Shown here: positions 1-5,491 of the stretch, piece after piece | Position numbering within the stretch: the stretch's first letter is position 1 | Layout of the letters: each line of letters starts with the position of its first letter | From: Chitinophagaceae bacterium | GTDB lineage: Bacteria > Bacteroidota > Bacteroidia > Chitinophagales > Chitinophagaceae | Direction: 5' to 3' | DNA: 5,491 nucleotides | NCBI GenBank assembly: GCA_025362915.1 | Contig: JANYEU010000112.1 | Location: 1-5,491 of the forward strand | Translations under genes and position numbers: made by a program | The notes under the pieces: generated by a model | What the model was told of the DNA's origin: nothing | Databases searched by the model: none | The model's input: the letters and a program-made list of their open reading frames with translations, nothing else

Positions 1-99
1 TATACATTGCCAACTTTTGATGCTTCCATCTGCTCATTTTTTGCCCATTTTGCTGACAAGCTATTTCAGGAGATGACAATCTGTGGCAAAAGATTGCAT

Positions 100-109
100 A
101 CGCCGGCGT
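100..109. repeat. GC-rich 10-bp perfect palindrome upstream of crtD
   Basis: The sequence ACGCCGGCGT equals its own reverse complement. It stands out in an otherwise AT-rich leader and lies about 80 bp before the crtD start. It could be an operator half-site pair for a carotenoid regulator or a chance palindrome; nothing else in the window repeats it. The symmetry is seen directly, while a regulatory role is only a guess. Confidence 0.3.
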
Positions 110-153
110 TTCTTACTTCATATATTTTATTCCTTTTAAAATAAACAAAGCAA

Positions 154-161
154 TACTTTTA
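154..161 (+). promoter_or_regulatory. Possible -7 box of the crtD promoter (weak)
   Basis: TACTTTTA matches the Bacteroidota -7 consensus TAnnTTTG at every defined base except the last. It ends 28 bp before the crtD ATG, giving a plausible leader of about 20-25 nt. I see no convincing TTG/TTTG -33 element at the expected distance upstream, so the call is weak. The same octamer occurs just before crtY (3045-3052). Confidence 0.2.
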
Positions 162-189
162 TTGTATTCAATCTGAAAACTAAATATTT

Positions 190-1674
190 ATGGATATTCA
201 AAACAAAGCAATCGTTATCGGTTCGGGCATAGGCGGAATGGCTAGTGCCATCAGGCTTGCTGTAATGGGGTTTGAAGTATTGGTATTTGAAAAGAATGGT
301 TACCCCGGAGGCAAGCTTTCGCATTTTAAAAAGAACGGATACCAGTTTGATGCAGGCCCCAGTCTTTTCACCCAACCTGAACTAATAGAAGAACTCTTTA
401 CACTAGCACAAGAACCCATTGCGGATTATTTTCAATACAAACCCATTCCTATATCTTGCAAGTATTTTTATGAGGATGGTTCTATTGTGAATGGCTATAC
501 CAATCGAGATGATTTTGCCAAAGAGTTAGAACATAAATTGGGGGAAGATGGGGGGACGCTAAAAGAATATCTGGCTCAATCAGCCACTACATATAATGAT
601 ATAGGTAGTATATTTCTAAATTACCCAATACATAAGCTTGCTACGCTTTTTAAAGCGCCTATCCGCAAAGCATTCAAGGCGGTAAAGGCCGCTTTTTTAT
701 TCAAGACATTGAATCAAGTAAATAAGGCTTCTTTTACCAAAGCCAATACGGTACAGTTATTCAACCGCTATGCCACTTTTAATGGAAGCAATCCCTATAA
801 GGCACCGGGCATGCTGAGCCTTATCTCTCATTTGGATAATAATATTGGTACGTTTTACCCTAAAGGGGGAATGATTTCCATCACGAATGCCTTATTTAGA
901 CTGGCAAAGAAAAAGGGGGTGAAGTTTCATTTTGAATGTCCTGTGGTAGAAATTATTACAGAGTATGATGTTGCAAAGTCGGTTGTTGTAAATGGACATA
1001 CCGTAGATGCTGATGTGATTGTGAGCAATATGGATGTTTATTTTACTTACAAGAACCTATTGAAGAATGATTATAAGGCAAAAAGGATATTGAGGCAAGA
1101 GAGAAGTAGCAGTGCCTTTATTTTTTATTGGGGGATAAATGCTTCATTCCCGCAATTGGAATTGCATAATGTTTTTTTTGCTACTGATTATAAGGCTGAA
1201 TTTGATGCATTGTTTAAGACAAAGACCATGTACTCCGATCCAACCGTTTATGTGAATATTACCAGCAAATGCGAGCCCGATGTTCATGCACCCAATGGAA
1301 AGGAAAACTGGTTTGTGATGGTGAATGCACCTAAAAACATAGGGCAGGATTGGCAGGATTACCAACTTAGATACCGGAAAGCCATCATAGATAAATTGAA
1401 CAGGTTATTGAAAACAGACATAGAACCATTGATAGAAATGGAGGAAATATTGACGCCAAAAATGATAGAGAGCAAGACAACAAGCTATATGGGATCGTTA
1501 TACGGATCAAGTTCTAATGGTAAGATGGCGGCATTCCTCCGTCATCCAAACGCTAGCAGAAATATTAAGGGATTGTATTTTGTAGGAGGGAGCGTACACC
1601 CTGGTGGTGGGATACCGTTATGTTTGCAAGGTGCGAAGATTATGGCTGGGCTTGTGCAGGAAGAATATGATTGA
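190..1674 (+). CDS. crtD: CrtD-type carotenoid 3,4-desaturase (CrtI/CrtD flavoprotein family)
   Basis: This 494-residue FAD-dependent carotenoid desaturase most likely introduces the C-3,4 double bond at a 1-hydroxylated psi end of a lycopene- or gamma-carotene-derived carotenoid at the cytoplasmic membrane. An N-terminal Rossmann motif (GSGIGG, residues 11-16) is followed by E34, the expected ADP-ribose ligand, and PGGK at 39-42. GPSLFT (56-61), the conserved block NTVQLFNRYATFNG (186-199), YPKGGM (223-228) and the C-terminal VGGSVHPGGGIP (465-476) complete the family pattern. The GPSLFT block and the adjacent hydratase gene argue for CrtD rather than the phytoene desaturase CrtI, in which I expect a different residue pattern there. 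The length is normal for the family. An in-frame TAA at 181-183 lies just upstream, so ATG 190 is the first possible start; there is no Shine-Dalgarno sequence, as is usual in this phylum. CrtI remains the main alternative. Confidence 0.83.
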   Translation: MDIQNKAIVIGSGIGGMASAIRLAVMGFEVLVFEKNGYPGGKLSHFKKNGYQFDAGPSLFTQPELIEELFTLAQEPIADYFQYKPIPISCKYFYEDGSIVNGYTNRDDFAKELEHKLGEDGGTLKEYLAQSATTYNDIGSIFLNYPIHKLATLFKAPIRKAFKAVKAAFLFKTLNQVNKASFTKANTVQLFNRYATFNGSNPYKAPGMLSLISHLDNNIGTFYPKGGMISITNALFRLAKKKGVKFHFECPVVEIITEYDVAKSVVVNGHTVDADVIVSNMDVYFTYKNLLKNDYKAKRILRQERSSSAFIFYWGINASFPQLELHNVFFATDYKAEFDALFKTKTMYSDPTVYVNITSKCEPDVHAPNGKENWFVMVNAPKNIGQDWQDYQLRYRKAIIDKLNRLLKTDIEPLIEMEEILTPKMIESKTTSYMGSLYGSSSNGKMAAFLRHPNASRNIKGLYFVGGSVHPGGGIPLCLQGAKIMAGLVQEEYD

Positions 1675-1687
1675 ATTATGATTGAAT
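1666..1687 (+). repeat. 11-bp perfect tandem duplication across the crtD stop codon
   Basis: TATGATTGAAT occurs twice in direct succession (1666-1676 and 1677-1687). The first copy contains the last crtD codons and its TGA stop. The second copy is untranslated and repeats the TATGATTGA string that ended the gene. This looks like a small slippage or duplication event. Eleven is not a multiple of three, but because the stop sits within the first copy, the protein is unchanged by the second copy. Confidence 0.85.
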
Positions 1688-1767
1688 GAAGGAAATGATT
1701 TACGTCGCCCATGTCAATAAACAAGCATAAATATATCAGGAGTCTCTTCTAAAAAAGTTATTAGTTT

Positions 1768-2466
1768 ATGCAAACTGTACCAGTACAATTTAAAAAAGAT
1801 ATAGCCATTTTTATTGCCATCCTCTTTCATGTGTGTGGAGCAATTGGCATTTTATATTCTCCCTACAAAGACTGGTTTATTGCCAATACACCGTTCAATC
1901 TATTGCTGATGACGGCATTGTTGTTTTGGGTACAACCTAAAAAGAACGTATGGTTTATCCTTTTCTTTACCATTTGTTTCTTAGTAGGAATGGGTACGGA
2001 AATGATTGGCGTAAACACAAGCAGATTATTTGGCAGCTATCATTATGGTACTATATTGGGCAAAAAGCTGAATGGTGTGCCTTATTTGATAGGCATTAAC
2101 TGGTTTGTGGTTATTTTTTGCGTGGGGATTTTGATGACGAAGGTTACTGATTGGATGGAAGATAGATACGACGAACAAGGTTTACGTTTGAAACCATGGC
2201 TAAAAACTATTTCTTTCATTTTTGATGGAGCCTTGTTGGCAACCATATTCGATTATAATATAGAACCCGTAGCCATTAAACTATCGTTCTGGCAATGGAA
2301 GGAAGGCACACCGCCAATATTCAACTTTATTTGTTGGTTTGCCATTAGTGCTAACCTATTGTGGCTGTTTAAAATATTACACTTCGATAAGGACAACCAA
2401 TTCGCCGTACACCTGTTAATCATTCAGGCATTGTTCTTTATCACCCTGCAAGTTTATCTCCCATGA
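1768..2466 (+). CDS. cruF: Carotenoid 1,2-hydratase CruF-like membrane protein (DUF422)
   Basis: The 232-residue product matches the CruF/DUF422 carotenoid biosynthesis family. These integral membrane enzymes add water across the terminal 1,2 double bond of an acyclic carotenoid end, giving the 1-hydroxy substrate that CrtD desaturates. About seven hydrophobic segments can be seen, near residues 11-30, 43-56, 61-82, 104-123, 148-170, 184-204 and 212-231. Polar residues that look conserved sit in or beside them: E78 with GVN 81-83, FGSYHYG (88-94), NW (111-112), D153, D162, EP (166-167) and WQW (175-177). Which of these are catalytic cannot be told from this sequence. An in-frame TAG at 1762-1764 makes ATG 1768 the first start. 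The gene lies 93 bp after crtD with no visible terminator between them, and its TGA overlaps the crtZ ATG, so translational coupling is likely. The length suits Bacteroidota members. Confidence 0.85.
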   Translation: MQTVPVQFKKDIAIFIAILFHVCGAIGILYSPYKDWFIANTPFNLLLMTALLFWVQPKKNVWFILFFTICFLVGMGTEMIGVNTSRLFGSYHYGTILGKKLNGVPYLIGINWFVVIFCVGILMTKVTDWMEDRYDEQGLRLKPWLKTISFIFDGALLATIFDYNIEPVAIKLSFWQWKEGTPPIFNFICWFAISANLLWLFKILHFDKDNQFAVHLLIIQALFFITLQVYLP

Positions 2467-2939
2467 TTTTTTATATAGCACTTACCCTACTTGTTTTCTT
2501 ATTGATGGAAGTGGTTACTTGGCTTACTCATAAATATATAATGCACGGGTTTTTATGGTATCTACACGAAGACCACCATCAAAAGGGCAAGGGCTTCTTC
2601 GAGAAGAATGATGCCTTCTTTCTCATCTTTGCTATACCCAGTTGGCTCTGTATCATGTTGGGAAGCATGCACCAGAATTATATTTCAGTAAGTATCGGCG
2701 CAGGTATTGCCATGTATGGTGCTGCATATTTTATCGTACATGAGGTTATCATCCATCAACGGTTTAAGTGGTTTTCTAGAAGCAATAACCGATATATCAA
2801 GGTTATAAGATGGGCGCACAAAATGCACCATAAGCATTTGGACAGGGAAGAGGGTGAAAGTTTTGGGATGCTTTGGGTGGCCAAGAAGTATTGGGACAAA
2901 GTGAAAAGGGATGATGAATTGAAAAAAAGTTTAGCCTGA
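2463..2939 (+). CDS. crtZ: Beta-carotene 3-hydroxylase CrtZ (fatty acid hydroxylase superfamily)
   Basis: This 158-residue non-haem diiron membrane enzyme hydroxylates the beta-ionone ring at C-3. All four histidine motifs of the family are present: HX4H at H23/H28, HX2HH at H35/H38/H39, HX4H at H93/H98 and HX2HH at H119/H122/H123. Hydrophobic helices lie near residues 2-20, 52-68 and 73-92, so the histidines would cluster on the cytoplasmic face. The C-terminus is short and lysine-rich. The ATG sits inside the cruF stop as ATGA (2463-2466), which fixes the start and implies coupled translation. In this cluster the enzyme would act on the single beta ring made by CrtY. The length is normal for bacterial CrtZ and nothing is missing. 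Confidence 0.93.
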   Translation: MIFYIALTLLVFLLMEVVTWLTHKYIMHGFLWYLHEDHHQKGKGFFEKNDAFFLIFAIPSWLCIMLGSMHQNYISVSIGAGIAMYGAAYFIVHEVIIHQRFKWFSRSNNRYIKVIRWAHKMHHKHLDREEGESFGMLWVAKKYWDKVKRDDELKKSLA

Positions 2940-2980
2940 TTGATAAGTTATATAAAACGATGGCTTGTTGATAAATTAGA
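2940..2980 (+). repeat. Direct repeat pair in the crtZ-crtY gap
   Basis: TTGATAAGTTATA (2940-2952) and TTGATAAATTAGA (2968-2980) match at 11 of 13 positions and start 28 bp apart, between the crtZ stop and the crtY promoter region. The spacing is close to three helical turns (about 31 bp) without matching it well. They may be binding sites for a regulator of crtY, or chance similarity in AT-rich DNA. Confidence 0.35.
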
Positions 2981-2993
2981 TTAAATTCTAATT
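2974..2993. repeat. Inverted repeat in the crtZ-crtY gap
   Basis: AATTAGA (2974-2980) and TCTAATT (2987-2993) are exact reverse complements separated by 6 bases (TTAAAT). The stem is AT-rich and has no T-run after it, so it is a poor terminator. As double-stranded DNA, a 20-bp dyad is the usual size of a repressor or activator operator. It sits 68 bp before the crtY start and overlaps the second direct-repeat copy. Confidence 0.35.
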
Positions 2994-3024
2994 AAATTAC
3001 TACACTGGCTGTAGAGGAATATAT

Positions 3025-3052
3025 TACATTTCAATCACTCCAATTACTTTTA
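3025..3052 (+). promoter_or_regulatory. Possible crtY promoter region (two weak -7 boxes)
   Basis: Two octamers each match TAnnTTTG except at the final base: TACATTTC (3025-3032) and TACTTTTA (3045-3052). The first would leave a leader of roughly 20-25 nt before the crtY ATG at 3061 and is the better candidate. The second would make the mRNA nearly leaderless. No clear -33 element is visible for either one. The 121-bp gap, large compared with the cruF-crtZ overlap, is the main reason to suspect a separate promoter. Confidence 0.2.
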
Positions 3053-3060
3053 CGTGACAA

Positions 3061-4290
3061 ATGACTGACTTGCTTAATACCCCACAAAATATACAGCAAA
3101 ATAAACAGGTTACGGATTATGATTATATCATTACTGGTGCGGGCTGTGCTGGAATAAGTCTGCTGCTTAGAATAATGAAAGAACCACCGCTTCGCAATAA
3201 GACAGTCCTCATATTGGATAGCAAAATGAAAGATAATAATGACCATACTTGGTGTTATTGGGAAGAAGGTTACGGTTTTTTGGAACACTTGGTACATTAT
3301 CGCTGGCAACAATTGAACTTTTACGCAGATAAAACAAAACAACCTCTGGATATAAGCCCTTATTCTTACAAAATGATTCGTAGTTTAGATTTCTACGACT
3401 ATGCAAAGAATTTAACGCTGAAGCGTACTAAGGTAACATGGAAAAAAGCTACTGTAACAGAGATTAGCAACTTGAATGATTGCGCTTATGTGATGGCTGA
3501 CGGTAATAAACATACTGCGCAGTATGTGTTTAACAGTATCCTTTTAAATGAAGACAAGTATTCTTTTCATGAAGATAACTGTTATAAACTATTACAACAT
3601 TTTAAAGGATGGACTATAGAAACCAAACAGCCAATATTTAATCCTGACGAAGCTACTTTTATGGATTTTAGGGTAGGACAAGAGAAGGGAGCTGCATTTG
3701 TATATCTTCTACCCACGTCCGACACGAAAGCATTGGTGGAATATACATTTTTCAATGAGGAGCTACTAGATAGGAGTAGCTATAATTTATTACTCAAAAA
3801 CTATTTGGAGAAATACTGGAAATTACAAGTGGATGATTATACCATCCTAGAAACAGAAATAGGTATCATCCCCATGACGAACCATCAATTTAGGAGTCAT
3901 CAGGATAGTATTATCAATATAGGTACGGCGGGCGGCTGGACCAAGGCTTCCAGTGGATTTACCTTTCAATTCATTCAAAAGAACACAGCTTCTATAGTGG
4001 CGGCACTGGTAGAAGAAAAGCATCCGGTAACTGGAAAAGGTTTTAGTAAAAGAAAGTTTAACTTGTATGATGCTACCCTTTTAAACGTGCTGGTGAATAA
4101 GAAAATGGAAGCGCGCGATATTTTTCATAAGTTATTCTCCAAACAGAAGCCACAAACAATCCTCCGTTTTCTAGATAATGAAACTAACTTGTGGGAAGAT
4201 TTAAAAATATTGGCCAGTGTTCCTGCTTCAATATTTCTTCCTGCAGCTTTGCATGAATTGCTTTTCTCCTCCAAAAAGAATAAGGACTAA
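3061..4290 (+). CDS. crtY: Lycopene beta-cyclase, CrtY type
   Basis: This 409-residue flavoprotein of the CrtY/CrtL lycopene cyclase family closes a psi end of lycopene into a beta-ionone ring at the membrane. A Rossmann motif (GAGCAG, residues 26-31) is followed by an acidic strand end (D53) and by NDHTWCYWE at 60-68, a strong CrtY signature. FMDFR lies near 200. LVEYT (225-229) has its glutamate E227 where the FLEET-like catalytic glutamate is expected. IGTAGGWTKASSGFTF (287-302) is the conserved cyclase motif. A polar N-terminal tail of about 19 residues, rich in N and Q, precedes the fold. An in-frame TGA at 3055-3057 and the lack of a later ATG before the Rossmann strand make ATG 3061 the start. 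With CruF and CrtD acting on the other end, it probably works as a monocyclase in this pathway, giving a gamma-carotene-type product; two-ended cyclisation cannot be excluded. Confidence 0.92.
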   Translation: MTDLLNTPQNIQQNKQVTDYDYIITGAGCAGISLLLRIMKEPPLRNKTVLILDSKMKDNNDHTWCYWEEGYGFLEHLVHYRWQQLNFYADKTKQPLDISPYSYKMIRSLDFYDYAKNLTLKRTKVTWKKATVTEISNLNDCAYVMADGNKHTAQYVFNSILLNEDKYSFHEDNCYKLLQHFKGWTIETKQPIFNPDEATFMDFRVGQEKGAAFVYLLPTSDTKALVEYTFFNEELLDRSSYNLLLKNYLEKYWKLQVDDYTILETEIGIIPMTNHQFRSHQDSIINIGTAGGWTKASSGFTFQFIQKNTASIVAALVEEKHPVTGKGFSKRKFNLYDATLLNVLVNKKMEARDIFHKLFSKQKPQTILRFLDNETNLWEDLKILASVPASIFLPAALHELLFSSKKNKD

Positions 4291-4295
4291 GTAGG

Positions 4296-4312
4296 GGCTA
4301 TTTAAAACAGCC
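4296..4312 (+). terminator. Weak hairpin after crtY, possible terminator
   Basis: GGCT (4296-4299) can pair with AGCC (4309-4312) around a 9-base loop, followed by ATTTTATATTT. It begins 5 bp after the crtY stop and before the tRNA promoter, where a terminator would be expected. Four base pairs and a broken T-run make it a poor intrinsic terminator, so termination may depend on other factors. Confidence 0.25.
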
Positions 4313-4344
4313 ATTTTATATTTCCAAGCAATGCTCGTTTCTTT

Positions 4345-4352
4345 TACATTTG
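4345..4352 (+). promoter_or_regulatory. -7 promoter box of the tRNA-Arg gene
   Basis: TACATTTG is an exact match to the Bacteroidota sigma-70 -7 consensus TAnnTTTG. It ends 7 bp before the first base of the tRNA, so transcription would start only a few bases before the mature 5' end. A weak TTTC at 4321-4324, about 20 bp upstream, could serve as the -33 element. Its position between the crtY hairpin and the tRNA supports an independent tRNA promoter. Confidence 0.55.
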
Positions 4353-4359
4353 CGCCCAT

Positions 4360-4431
4360 GGCTTTGTAGTACAATGGATAGTATAAGAGTTTCCGAAGCT
4401 CCAGATCCAAGTTCGATTCTTGGCAAAGCCA
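4360..4431 (+). tRNA. tRNA-Arg, anticodon CCG
   Basis: The 72-base cloverleaf can be folded by hand. The acceptor stem GGCTTTG/CAAAGCC (4360-4366 with 4424-4430) has seven pairs. The D arm is GTAC/GTAT around AATGGATA and carries GG and A20. The anticodon arm has loop TTCCGAA (4391-4397) with anticodon CCG at 4393-4395, reading CGG (Arg). The variable loop is AGAT, and the T arm is CCAAG-TTCGATT-CTTGG (4407-4423). C35 and A20 are recognised arginine identity elements. The outermost anticodon-stem pair (A4386 with C4402) is a mismatch. The discriminator is A4431, followed by CCC, so the CCA tail is not encoded. CGG codons do occur nearby, for example crtZ R100 and crtD R396. No integrase or attachment-site duplication is visible beside it. 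Confidence 0.95.
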
Positions 4432-4465
4432 CCCATGTTGTTTTATCCTGTAAACTTGTGTCTCT

Positions 4466-5491
4466 TTAGTTTATGAAATTCCACCAGATGCCGAACCTAA
4501 TCCATAAACCATTGTTGGCATAATTGGCTAATTTGTAGTTGTAATGATTGAAGGCAAAGCCATCTTTCGGATTAATGGTATTCAAGTTTTCTAATCGTCC
4601 AAAAGCTTTAAAACTCTTTATTCTAAAGTGTAAGAAGAAATCTACATCGGGGCGATTGCTAAGGGTGGTATTGTCCTGATAAAAAAATTGTCCGGTGAAA
4701 GGTGAGTAGTTGGGCGATTTATAATCGCTTGCATAGCGTACCTCAAATCCTGTAGATAAGAATAGGTTCGTATAAAAATTACCTTCATACGCTATCCGTT
4801 GGCGGGTAAGAAATTGTGGTATATTGATTGGCGCATTGCCTGTTGCTTGCTGTAAATGCAACTCTAAATAGTAGTTCCAGTGCTTACCTAATCTAAATAC
4901 CTTTTCTCCATATATATGCAACAGATTAAATAGGGAGGTATGCTGCACAGCGTGAAAAAAGCTATCGCTGTAAGTGTAGTTATTCAGCAAATAATAATCG
5001 CCACTCAATCTGAAACCTACCTTGGCATTGTCATAAATGGCGAATATATGTGTGGTATTTTCCTTGGCAAACGAACCATGTGCCTGAATAGGAAAAGCAG
5101 TTGGTGCATTTAATAAAAAGGAAGGAGACCTGTTTACATTCTGAAAGCCTACCTGTAAACTACCCAGACTATTGCTTAGTTTTCTCTTCAAGCTTATGTA
5201 TGTCTGAAAATCGCCCGCATTCAGTCCATTGAGATACAATTGTCCATTGGCAACTACGTCCCAAAGTTTATTGCGCGTCCTGTTTCTATATTCTCCAATT
5301 ACTGAAAGATTGTAAAAACTATTCGACCCAGTATCATTAATTGTTTGCTTCAAGTTTTGGATGATGGCACCTACTTTAAAGTACTGGCTTTGGTTGTTCT
5401 TATCTGGAAAAGAGATAAGGCTAAATTCATTGGTGATGCGTGTCCATTTGTCTTTAAGACTAACCGTATCTTGAGAACCAGCATTGGCAGG
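4466..5491 (-). CDS. Putative outer-membrane porin, C-terminal part (Porin_10-like), 5' end outside window
   Basis: 341 residues of the C-terminal part are present; the stop is at 4466-4468 and the frame stays open to the right edge, so the true start and any signal peptide lie outside. The reading frame passes straight through 5351-5353, where a TTG codon could be mistaken for a start. The sequence shows many short, alternating, aromatic-rich stretches typical of beta strands, with tyrosine- and asparagine-rich turns and no long hydrophobic helices. About 63 residues before the end comes NRPDVDFFLHFRIKSFKAF, followed by RLENLN, and the protein ends in WIRFGIWWNFIN. From memory this pattern fits the Bacteroidota putative porin family (Porin_10, PF14121), outer-membrane barrels of unknown cargo usually well over 500 residues long. 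Another TonB-independent beta-barrel family is the alternative. It converges on the tRNA gene with a 34-bp gap and has no evident link to carotenoid synthesis. Confidence 0.72.
   Translation of the reverse strand, partial: PANAGSQDTVSLKDKWTRITNEFSLISFPDKNNQSQYFKVGAIIQNLKQTINDTGSNSFYNLSVIGEYRNRTRNKLWDVVANGQLYLNGLNAGDFQTYISLKRKLSNSLGSLQVGFQNVNRSPSFLLNAPTAFPIQAHGSFAKENTTHIFAIYDNAKVGFRLSGDYYLLNNYTYSDSFFHAVQHTSLFNLLHIYGEKVFRLGKHWNYYLELHLQQATGNAPINIPQFLTRQRIAYEGNFYTNLFLSTGFEVRYASDYKSPNYSPFTGQFFYQDNTTLSNRPDVDFFLHFRIKSFKAFGRLENLNTINPKDGFAFNHYNYKLANYANNGLWIRFGIWWNFIN

Noticed and set aside
1..111. Minus-strand open frame reaching the left edge, with a possible ATG near position 28
   Set aside because: Too short to judge; no promoter box or recognisable start of a protein. 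A divergent gene is possible but not supported.
1..144. Plus-strand open frame of 47 codons running from the left edge to a TAA at 142-144
   Set aside because: It could be the tail of an upstream gene, but the translated text resembles no family I know and this length of open frame is common by chance.
136..375. 79-codon minus-strand open frame over the crtD start
   Set aside because: Antisense to the conserved FAD-binding region of crtD; no family resemblance.
1144..1365. 73-codon minus-strand open frame inside crtD
   Set aside because: Shadow of the conserved desaturase; low-complexity translation.
1542..1724. 60-codon minus-strand open frame over the crtD 3' end
   Set aside because: Antisense to the conserved VGGSVHPGGGIP block and spans the tandem repeat; no sign of selection for coding.
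1738..1750. AGGAG that looks like a Shine-Dalgarno sequence before cruF, inside a small 5-bp hairpin
   Set aside because: It is 25 bp from the ATG, too far to act as a ribosome binding site, and the hairpin has a G-T pair and is followed by A, not T, residues.
3031..3406. Two overlapping minus-strand open frames (3031-3342 and 3209-3406) over the start of crtY
   Set aside because: Both are antisense to the Rossmann and NDHTWCYWE regions of crtY, and neither product resembles a protein family.
4228..4410. 60-codon minus-strand open frame across the crtY end and the tRNA
   Set aside because: It covers most of a well-folded tRNA gene, so it is not a credible coding region.
4355..4437. CCCATG on both sides of the tRNA (4355-4360 and 4432-4437), like a target-site duplication
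   Set aside because: Six bases, one copy overlapping the tRNA's first base, and no integrase or mobile-element gene nearby; chance is sufficient.
1..5491. CRISPR arrays, insertion sequences, toxin-antitoxin pairs or riboswitches
   Set aside because: Read through on both strands; no repeated spacer-repeat pattern, transposase, terminal inverted repeats or recognisable riboswitch core was seen.

Overview
The window looks like chromosomal DNA from a pigmented member of the Bacteroidota. The closest feel is Chitinophagaceae or another Saprospira/Sphingobacteria-like lineage. This is inferred from four things: AT-rich DNA, start codons without Shine-Dalgarno sequences, a TAnnTTTG-type -7 promoter box before the tRNA, and a Bacteroidota-type putative porin whose product ends in WWNFIN. 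The exact taxon cannot be fixed by eye.

Layout. Positions 1-189 are a leader with no recognisable gene; it holds a GC-rich 10-bp palindrome. Positions 190-4290 carry four plus-strand carotenoid genes: crtD (desaturase of 1-hydroxycarotenoid end groups), cruF (carotenoid 1,2-hydratase, DUF422 family), crtZ (beta-ring 3-hydroxylase) and crtY (lycopene beta-cyclase). cruF and crtZ overlap by 4 bp. crtD is separated from cruF by 93 bp and crtZ from crtY by 121 bp. The crtZ-crtY gap contains an inverted repeat and a near-perfect direct repeat, so crtY may have its own control. A weak hairpin after crtY is followed by a tRNA-Arg(CCG) gene at 4360-4431 with a promoter box directly upstream. The rest, 4466-5491, is the C-terminal part of a minus-strand outer-membrane beta-barrel protein that converges on the tRNA and runs off the right edge.

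How the genes work together. Lycopene would come from crtE, crtB and crtI, none of which is visible here. CruF would hydrate one psi end to a tertiary 1-alcohol, and CrtD would add the 3,4 double bond at that end. CrtY would cyclise the other end to a beta ring and CrtZ would hydroxylate that ring at C-3. The inferred product is the monocyclic xanthophyll saproxanthin. Myxol or glycosides would need a 2'-hydroxylase or glycosyltransferase that this window does not show. I see no clearly novel multi-gene system; the less ordinary items are small sequence structures in the gaps.
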